DNA from: Typhlomys cinereus
Taxonomy: Eukaryota; Chordata; Mammalia; Rodentia; Platacanthomyidae
Direction: 5' to 3'
DNA length: 64,000 bases
NCBI GenBank assembly: GCA_023101885.1
Contig: JALPQD010000295.1
Coordinates: 1,545,131 to 1,609,130, forward strand
Position numbers and translations under genes: made by a program. Shown one piece after another: positions 57,169 to 64,000 of the stretch. The notes under the pieces are model-generated. The model did no database searches, was not told the DNA's origin, and saw only the letters and a list, made by a program, of their open reading frames with translations. Numbering within the stretch: the first letter of the stretch is position 1; each line of letters starts with the position of its first letter.

Positions 57169-58200
57169 GATTCAATACATTAATGTCAAAACTATATTTA
57201 TACCAGTAGAGCTCTCTTAAGTTATTGGTCTGTTGTTGGTAATGTGTACAAAGGACTGACTTTGGTGTAACTATTAAGCTGAGTCTTAACAAAAATCAGG
57301 ATTTATTTAAAAGGTGTTGGGTCTTGCCTAAGCATTATTTAAATGTTGCATAGAAGTTAAAAGTAACAGACTGATGTAATTGACCTGGATGTTCAATAAC
57401 GGTGTGTGGAGGCCTATGCCAATGTAGGCAGAGAGTCAAGAACAGCTACTATTTTGGTTTTTGCCTTCCAAAGCCAACAAAGTCTTAGGGGACTCTGGGG
57501 CACTGCTCAAAGGGGTCCTTCAGCTCTGGCAAGTCTCTTGTTTTCTTGTTCAGAGAGGCCATGGATATTCAGATGTAAGAACCTAACCAGTTTACATTCA
57601 CAGATCGGAGAAGTCAAAACAGAGGGACATACTCCCTGTGCTCCAGAGGGGTCTACGTGCCCTGGATTCTTTTCTACACACGACACAACTATGAGAGGCT
57701 GAGCGAGCCCGGGATTCTGCAGGAGATACCTGGGGTAACCGCCAGGACAGGACTCTGTGCTGGCCTCGACGAAAATGTCAGCAAAGAAAGGTTAATCTGG
57801 CCACCCATATGGTTGTAAATACCCTGCAGAGGGGAGAGAGAGAGAGAGACAGAGAACTATTAACTACTTTTGTTTGTGAATCACCTGTCTTTAATCTGAT
57901 AGTCCCCCCACCATGCATTAAATCAAAATGTATCCTTCAGAGTACCTGTTCCAACAGTAATGTCCAGTTGCCTGCTAGCTCAGTTTACCTAGTCAACCAT
58001 ATGGACTTATACAGATGATGTGCTGATACATTAATCCAGATGCTAGTCTCTGTTCAAGAGACCAACAACAAACTGAGGAAGTGTTTCTTATCAAGAACAG
58101 GAAGAAGAGGAAAAGGGAAAGGAGGAGGAGGAGGAGAGATCCAACCTAGGGACCTCCCCCTCCCCATGACTCTACTACTGTCCAGCATTAAGAAGCTAGA
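57169..58200. other. Intergenic unique DNA
   Basis: No gene. Short GA-rich patches at 57833-57855 and 58085-58140. Confidence 0.4.
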
Positions 58201-58229
58201 GACTTAAATTCACCATCCATCATCCCTTA

Positions 58230-58230
<1 letters not shown>

Positions 58231-58265
<35 letters not shown>

Positions 58266-58295
58266 CTCTCTCTCTCTCCTCCTCCTCCTTCTCCC
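58231..58295 (+). repeat. (CT)n / (CTC)n microsatellite
   Basis: CT array interrupted by a T-run, ending in CTC units. Confidence 0.94.
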
Positions 58296-58679
58296 CCCAA
58301 AACTTTCCTCTATTCATTTTATGTATAAACAAAAGGCTGGAAATATGAGATCACAGATCGTGTTCACAGAAACCAGGGCACGTCCTCTACAACTTTTGGT
58401 AGTGCCCATCTTCTACTTGTGACAGTAACTAACGTAAGCGCCCGTGAACAGCCCAGCCTTCATCTCCCACTGCTCAGGTCAGTAGTTTCCTGATTCCTGG
58501 TACACACCCTGGACGATCTATGTCATGCAGTGGGAAACGTCTTACTACTATCTAAAGCTGCAAAAGTTAGAGCCCATTTTGTCCCAGGAGCTCCATGAAC
58601 TCTAGAGCTTTGGAGAAATTTGTCTGATGGATTTAGATTCATACCCCTGATTTACTATTTATGGAAATTATCTCTCCTA

Positions 58680-58705
58680 CTTTAAAAATAAATCTGTGTG
58701 TACAC

Positions 58706-58756
<51 letters not shown>

Positions 58757-58918
58757 AAAGAGAGAGAGAGAGAGAAACCATAGTGCAGGGGTAGAGATCA
58801 GAGGACAACTTTGAGACACTAATTCTCTCTTGCCACCATGTGTGCTTCTGGGATCCATCTCAAGTCGCCGTGTTTATCAGCAGATAACCTCCCCCACTGA
58901 GCTATCACGTCAGCCCAT
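58680..58918 (-). mobile_element. B4-like SINE with (GT)n and (GA)n
   Basis: A (GT)n array at 58709-58753, then ggtagagatcagaggacaact, then the tRNA-like end cactgagctatcacgtcagccc. Confidence 0.65.
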
Positions 58919-59025
58919 CTCTCCTATTTTTCCTACTTTAAGCTACCATTTCTGTTCTGATGTACTCCCACCTTAAGGTCAAACCATGGCCACAGAGCTT
59001 TCTGTTCTATTAAATTCCTATTATC

Positions 59026-59305
59026 AGGCTGGAGAGATGGCTCAGAGGTTAAGACTCTGTCTGGCAAACAGAAAGTCCTGAGTTCAGTTCCCAGGTCCCA
59101 CATTAAAAATACCAGGCAGAAACCTGCATGTCTGGCCTTGGTGGGTGGAGTCTGGGAAATCCCCAGACTGAAACAAGAAGGAGGTAGAAGCAATCCAGGA
59201 TTCTTGAAGTCACCCTTGGCCCTCTACAGGGACACACAGTGCCCTGTGATACACACACATACACACTAAATAGATAAATAAATAAAATACTAAAAAGAAA
59301 ACAGT
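59026..59305 (+). mobile_element. tRNA-derived SINE, family B
   Basis: aggctggagagatggctcag head, attaaaaataccaggcag body, (AAAT)n tail. Confidence 0.88.
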
Positions 59306-59649
59306 TCCTAACATGAAGACCTAACATTGGGGCTACAAAGATCACTAATATTTACAAACTGGCCTCGTGCAACCCTGCCATGTGGTTTGGCCTTCACCGG
59401 TCATGTGCTTTAGATCTGGACTTTCCCCCAAAGGATCAGCTGTGAAGCCGTGTTCCCAAAGCAGCAGTGTTCAGCCCTTGGAATTGACTTCATCCATAGC
59501 TTGCTTTATCTGCTGATGTGTTTAGAATTTGATCGGTTATCCAGAGGTGATAGAAACACAGGAGGGGGCAGTGAAACGAAGAGAGTGGGCCCTTGGGGAT
59601 CTGCCTCTGGACCTGTGTCTTTTCCTAGCCCCTTCCTAACACTCTTTTG

Positions 59650-59830
59650 TCTTGCTTCCTAGCCACAATGAAGTGAGCAGCATGTGTTGATCTTGAGTTC
59701 TGCCTGCCCCCATGGCCCACAGCAATGGAGCCAGCCCACCATGAACTAAAACCTCTGAAAGTGAAATACATTCTCCTTTCCTTTAAGTTGACTCTTGGGT
59801 ATTTTGTCAAGCTGACCTATACAACTGATG
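59650..59830 (+). mobile_element. MaLR-like LTR 3' part
   Basis: tgttgatcttgagttctgcc, then caatggagccagcccacc, then tttcctttaagttgactctt. Confidence 0.55.
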
Positions 59831-59859
59831 TCAGCTTTTTTGGTGTTGTGTTGTGTTGT

Positions 59860-59975
59860 GTCTTTAAGACAAGGTTTTGTTATATAACCCAGGCTTACCT
59901 GGAATTCACAGCAATCCCCCTGCCTCAGCCTCTTAAATGCAGAGATTATAGGAATGTACCACCTAGTCTAGCTAA
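59860..59975 (-). mobile_element. B1 SINE
   Basis: cccaggcttacctggaattc and cctcagcctcttaaatgcag. Confidence 0.75.
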
Positions 59976-60099
59976 GCATGTAAGAAGTATGATGCTCAAG
60001 TTAGATATGAATTAATGTATCTATTTCTCTCTTTTCCTCTCATCCTTGCTACATTGTCTTAATCTAGAAAACAGAAAGCGTGAATACCCGTGTCTTCCT

Positions 60100-60215
60100 T
60101 TTTCCTTTCAAGACAAGACCACCTTTGTTAGTCTAGAACTCTTTATGTAATCTAGGATAGCTTCAAGCACACAATCTTTCCGAATGCTAGGGTCCTAGGT
60201 ACACTGCTCTGCCTT
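60100..60215 (-). mobile_element. B1 SINE, diverged
   Basis: tctagaactctttatgtaatctaggatag and cgaatgctagggtcctaggta-type ending. Confidence 0.55.
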
Positions 60216-61152
60216 CTTTGTGTAGAGTCCTTAAAGTCAGGTAGTTAACCTCCTAATGTAGTCCCAATAGGAAGGTCAGCACATGCGCTTTGAAGGAAAC
60301 AGAAATGAAACAGGAGAAAAGCAAAGAGTGAATGATGCAATTTCACTTTAAGTCCTATGTGGGGGTGGCAGGCATTTAAGTGGCAGAACCAGGTAAACCT
60401 GACAGGTTTCAGCCAGGATGACTCATGCTGGGGAGTTGGTGATAGCTAGTGAAAAAAATAAATAAAAGAAAGAAAGAAAGAAAAAACTTCCCAGGAATGC
60501 AGACGGATGTTTGGAACATCCATTTCCATACTCCCTATTGTTTATTACAGACTGTATTGTTCAGGCAAATGAAGATTGACATCTGGAACTCTCATTCCCA
60601 GACTTTCTATCGCTACTTTTCCCTCCTCATAAAGACCCTGTCTTTTTACCTCCTTTTAGTCAATCCAGTAAGATGCTATGAATTTAATGAGGTCTGACTT
60701 ACCACACTTGGGAAAACTTGTTGATATTTCACTGGCAAACAAAAAAGAGGCATTAAAGGAATCATGTTAAAGTATTTTAATCACCTCTGAAGAGCTGAAG
60801 ACAAATCCCTCTATTTTTATTTTTCCTTGTAAGCTTATTAAATCTTCCTCTGAGTTCTTTCTTTGATTAGTCTTTTGTGAGCACCTGTTACTTCTGCTTC
60901 TACTAGGTATATGACTCAGTGGAAGAAAGCTTGCTAAATATAAGCAAAGTCTTGATTTCATACTCAGCGCCTGAGAGAAAAAAATGAAAAGAGAAAACAC
61001 AAAACAAGTAAACCAAAAGCCGTAAGTGGTCATTCACATCAGCAATCTGCTTTACTTGTGGGCGTCTGAGAACAGAAGTATCGCTTCCCACACCCTGCCT
61101 CCTACCATAGAGAGCAAGACAGGAATGTACACTAGCTGTGGGTCTGTCTCAC
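60216..61152. other. Intergenic DNA
   Basis: An ID-like fragment (about 60905-60985) ends in an A-rich stretch. Nothing else recognised. Confidence 0.4.
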
Positions 61153-61166
61153 CAGCATATTCTTTT

Positions 61167-61473
61167 TTTCTTTTTTTCTTTTTATTCAATTGTGTGTGTG
61201 TGCGCGTGTGTGCGTATGTATGCGTATGTATGTGTGTGTGTGTATGTGTGTGTGTGTGTGTAGAACCACAGATGAATTCGGGAACCACCATGGACCGCCT
61301 CCACCTCCTCCTTGTTTCCTCTGCCCCGGGATTCACAGGCTCCGCCCTACCAGGACCAGAAACGCAGGCCGACCCCCGTTCCCGCCTGGCGTCTATACGT
61401 GGGATCTGGGATCCGAACTCAGGACCTTCTGCCTCCAAGGCAGAGGCTTAAGCCCTGAGCCACCTCTCCAGCC
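61167..61473 (-). mobile_element. tRNA-derived SINE, family A
   Basis: Full length with a perfect 14-bp duplication, cagcatattctttt, at 61153-61166 and 61474-61487. Confidence 0.95.
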
Positions 61474-61511
61474 CAGCATATTCTTTTATACTAATGGTTT
61501 ATTGCTTTTTT

Positions 61512-61605
61512 TTTTTTTCAGAGTTTGTTTCTTTTGGTGATCCTCCTGTCTCAGCCTCCTGGAGTGCTGGTATTACAGGGGTGTGCCAACATTCCTGGCC
61601 CCACT
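61512..61605 (-). mobile_element. B1 SINE fragment
   Basis: gtgatcctcctgtctcagcc and gagtgctggtattacagggg. Confidence 0.75.
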
Positions 61606-61954
61606 GATGTTCAAACAACATGCCTTATTGAAGTGACACTTATGCAAGATCAAATAATGTTCAACACGAATAGCTCCAAGTCATGTCACATAATCGAAAC
61701 ATTACATGTCCATTCCTGGCTGGCCCTGAACCTGACCCTTTGCACTGACCAGTTTCTCCCTCTTCTACCTCTTCCCAAGCCCTGGAAGGACTTGTGATAT
61801 TGAAGTCCAGCCCTGTAGCAGATGCTTGTTAAGATAAAAAAAAGAGAGAGTGATCTAGGAGAGAAGTCACACAGACCTTAAATCCCAGTAGACGGAGACT
61901 GGCATCAAGGGATCACTAAAACTGAAGCTTAAGTGGGACCGCTAATGTGCGTGG

Positions 61955-62520
61955 TGGCAGAAGAAGAAACGGGACAGAATGCGGGGGTCGAAGGGGACGG
62001 TGGGGATGAGGAGGGGAGGAGAGATGAGGGGACGGGAGTTGGGGCGGGTAGGGGATCGTCAGAGAGAGGGGAAGGAAGGATTAGGTCGGGGGGAAAGGGG
62101 GAGAGGGTAGAAGTGGTGGGAGGGAAGAGGAAAAGAGGGGAGGGGAGGGTAGGGATGCAAGTGGGTAGGGGAAGTGGAGGGAGATGGGAGGGATGGCGGG
62201 AGGGCTTTGATGTGCGGTAGTAGGGCGGGATGGGGGATGTGAGGAGGGAGGAGGGGGGGAGGGAGTGGAGTGCGGATCGGGCGGGAGGGAGTGAGGAAGG
62301 GACGCTCGAGGGTAGGGTGTTAGCTGAGGGAAAGGGATGGGAGGAAGGAGGGCAAGGCGGATGTCTGGAGAGTCAGATGAGAGGGAGCGGGACGGGGAGG
62401 GAGGAAGTGAATGGAAGGATAAGGAAGGATACAAGGGAGTGATGGGTAAGCGGAAAGGAGCGGAGGGGCGGGGGAGGGAGCATAGGGAGAGAAAGAAGAG
62501 AATGAAAGGTAACCGAAAAG
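61955..62520 (+). repeat. G-rich degenerate purine tract
   Basis: About 560 bp dominated by G, with A and only scattered T and C, many GGG/GGGG runs and repeated CpGs. There is no clear tandem period. Long frames on both strands here are compositional artefacts. Confidence 0.9.
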
Positions 62521-62639
62521 TATATAAAAGAAGACGAAATAAAGACAGAATAGCAAGAAGGGAACATAAAGCACCTCATTTTTTGGAAGGTGAACTAAAT
62601 AGTGATTCAGCCCAGCCAAGATTACAGTTGAGCTTTAAT

Positions 62640-64000
62640 CTCTAACTTGCAGGATTAGGTTTTCTCTGGGGAGACACATGCAAAATTATCAGATGGATTC
62701 GCTGTACAGCGAGAGAGGGAACAGTATTTCAAGTTATGTAAAAAATTAAGAAATAACTTCTATGTCAGGGATGCAACTAAGAATAGTGGTTTCATGATTG
62801 GATGATAGCGATGATGAGAGAAACAGTCATCTAAAAGTATCAGGTGTGGGCTTGGCCCTTATCTTAAGTTGTTCGGACCGTGCAAGGGTGAGATGGAGAC
62901 CAAGTGTCCGGTTTCTCCCTGGGCCCTCTAGTTCACCTCTGTTAAAGAGCCACGCAAATCTGCTGTTATTCTAGACATCAAAATGGAAAGAAGATAGTTC
63001 AGTGCATTTCAGTATCTTTCTCCTGTTACAGATTAAGAATTTCATGTCATGAGCTGGCTAGATAGGTATATGGCGTAAGGCACACCTGTTTCACAAACCT
63101 GACTTTATAAGTTCAATCCCTTCAAGCACACTACTGTGGAAGGAGGAGAAACTGACTTCCAAAGAACTTGTTCTCTGACCCTACCAGGCACCATGACGTG
63201 CTATAACCTCTCTCTCTGCCTCTCTCCCTTTCAGAATTGAATATGAGACAGGGGATGCATGGCTAGATGAAAGGGTTAAATTTTCTGTTCAGAGCTCTTG
63301 CAAATATCCACAGCAATGAATCTTTCAACAAAAGATGGAAGAGCCAATTCCTCGCCATGAAACTCTACAGTATTCCTCTATCCCTGTAAGTCTGCAATCT
63401 GCTTTGTGTTTCACATTTGTTCTGGTTGACCAAAAGGTGCAAAATTCATCCCATTTATTTCAGGTCATGGAGGGCTAGAAGAGGTTATTGTAAAGATCAG
63501 GGTCTCATGTGGATCCTAGTTAGAGGCAGGAGAGATGTTTCCTCAATTGTTGTTCACCTGTAGCAAAAAGAAACTCATTTTCTGCAATCCATCCATAGTC
63601 CTTATTGCGTAAAGCATTCTTGGAAAGATTAGTTTTCCTAAATGGAAAATGTAATGTCCCTGGAACAGTACACTGATTGCATGCTATTCCAGCACGGTAA
63701 ATAAATTCAAAGTCATATTTAATAAATTCCTGGGTTCCAGATGACTGATTAAAGTTATTTTAAAAAATCTGAGGCCTGCCCTATTGGAGCGTCATGCTAG
63801 AAGTTTAGGCATCTGATTCTCCTTCACTCATTCAAGGTAAATAGCAAAGTATTTGATCTTTTGTGTACAACCCTAAGAGAAGGAAGCAGATTCTTAGTAA
63901 ACCTCTTAGTTCATTGAACAACAGTGTCTGTACCCAATACAAATGATTTTGGTCTTGCCTAAAGACAATTTTGAGTGATTTTAAGTGAGGGTGATGCTTT
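62640..64000. other. Intergenic DNA; old SINE at about 63053-63240
   Basis: 63053-63240 is a decayed tRNA-derived SINE (gagctggctagataggtat, then ttataagttcaatcccttc). The rest shows no gene; PDGFRA, expected further along this locus, is not reached. Confidence 0.45.

Noticed and set aside
61933..62434. Long Gly/Arg- and Pro/Ser-rich frames
   Set aside because: By-product of the G-rich tract.
62640..64000. PDGFRA promoter or first exon
   Set aside because: Expected far beyond GSX2 in mammals; no CpG island or exon seen here.

Overview
The window is mammalian, almost certainly rodent, genomic DNA. It has spliced genes, CpG-island promoters, a B1/ID/B4-type SINE load, MaLR-like LTRs, two 5'-truncated L1 insertions and many (CA)n/(GA)n microsatellites. 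The commonest young SINE has a tRNA-derived head like murine B2 but a different body. This points to a myomorph rodent outside the mouse/rat group (another muroid or a dipodoid); the species cannot be fixed from the sequence alone.

Two protein-coding genes are recognisable. On the minus strand, exon 1 of CHIC2 (9558-9676) encodes the first 39 residues and two bases of codon 40. It sits inside a CpG-island promoter at about 9110-10330. Everything from 9557 down to base 1 is CHIC2 intron 1, and no further CHIC2 exon was found. On the plus strand is the complete two-exon homeobox gene GSX2 (CDS 35670-36198 joined to 36808-37148, 289 aa), with a TATA box at 35471, a 609-bp intron and AATAAA signals at 37664 and 37678. 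The head-to-head CHIC2/GSX2 order matches the conserved mammalian 4q12-type locus, in which PDGFRA lies further downstream beyond this window.

Layout: 1-9557, repeat-rich CHIC2 intron; 9.1-10.3 kb, CHIC2 promoter; 10.3-28 kb, repeat-rich intergenic DNA with LTRs, SINEs and one orphan CpG-rich patch at 26.74-27.33 kb; about 28-48 kb, a stretch around GSX2 nearly free of young SINEs, with several AT-rich, TAAT-rich unique segments that look like developmental enhancers and a second CpG-rich block 7-8 kb downstream of the gene; 48-64 kb, repeat-rich DNA again, with L1s, SINEs and a G-rich purine tract.

The most notable items outside the genes are: a full-length, nearly perfect U1 snRNA copy at 47942-48105 whose poly(A) and flanking repeats mark it as a retroposed pseudogene; two TAATTA sites exactly 7 bp apart (43098-43116), the layout described for cooperative GSX2 dimer binding, 6 kb downstream of GSX2; and a diverged 55-bp duplication linking 43882-43936 and 45941-45995. 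Most of the remaining sequence is decayed repeats or unique non-coding DNA in which no gene could be supported.
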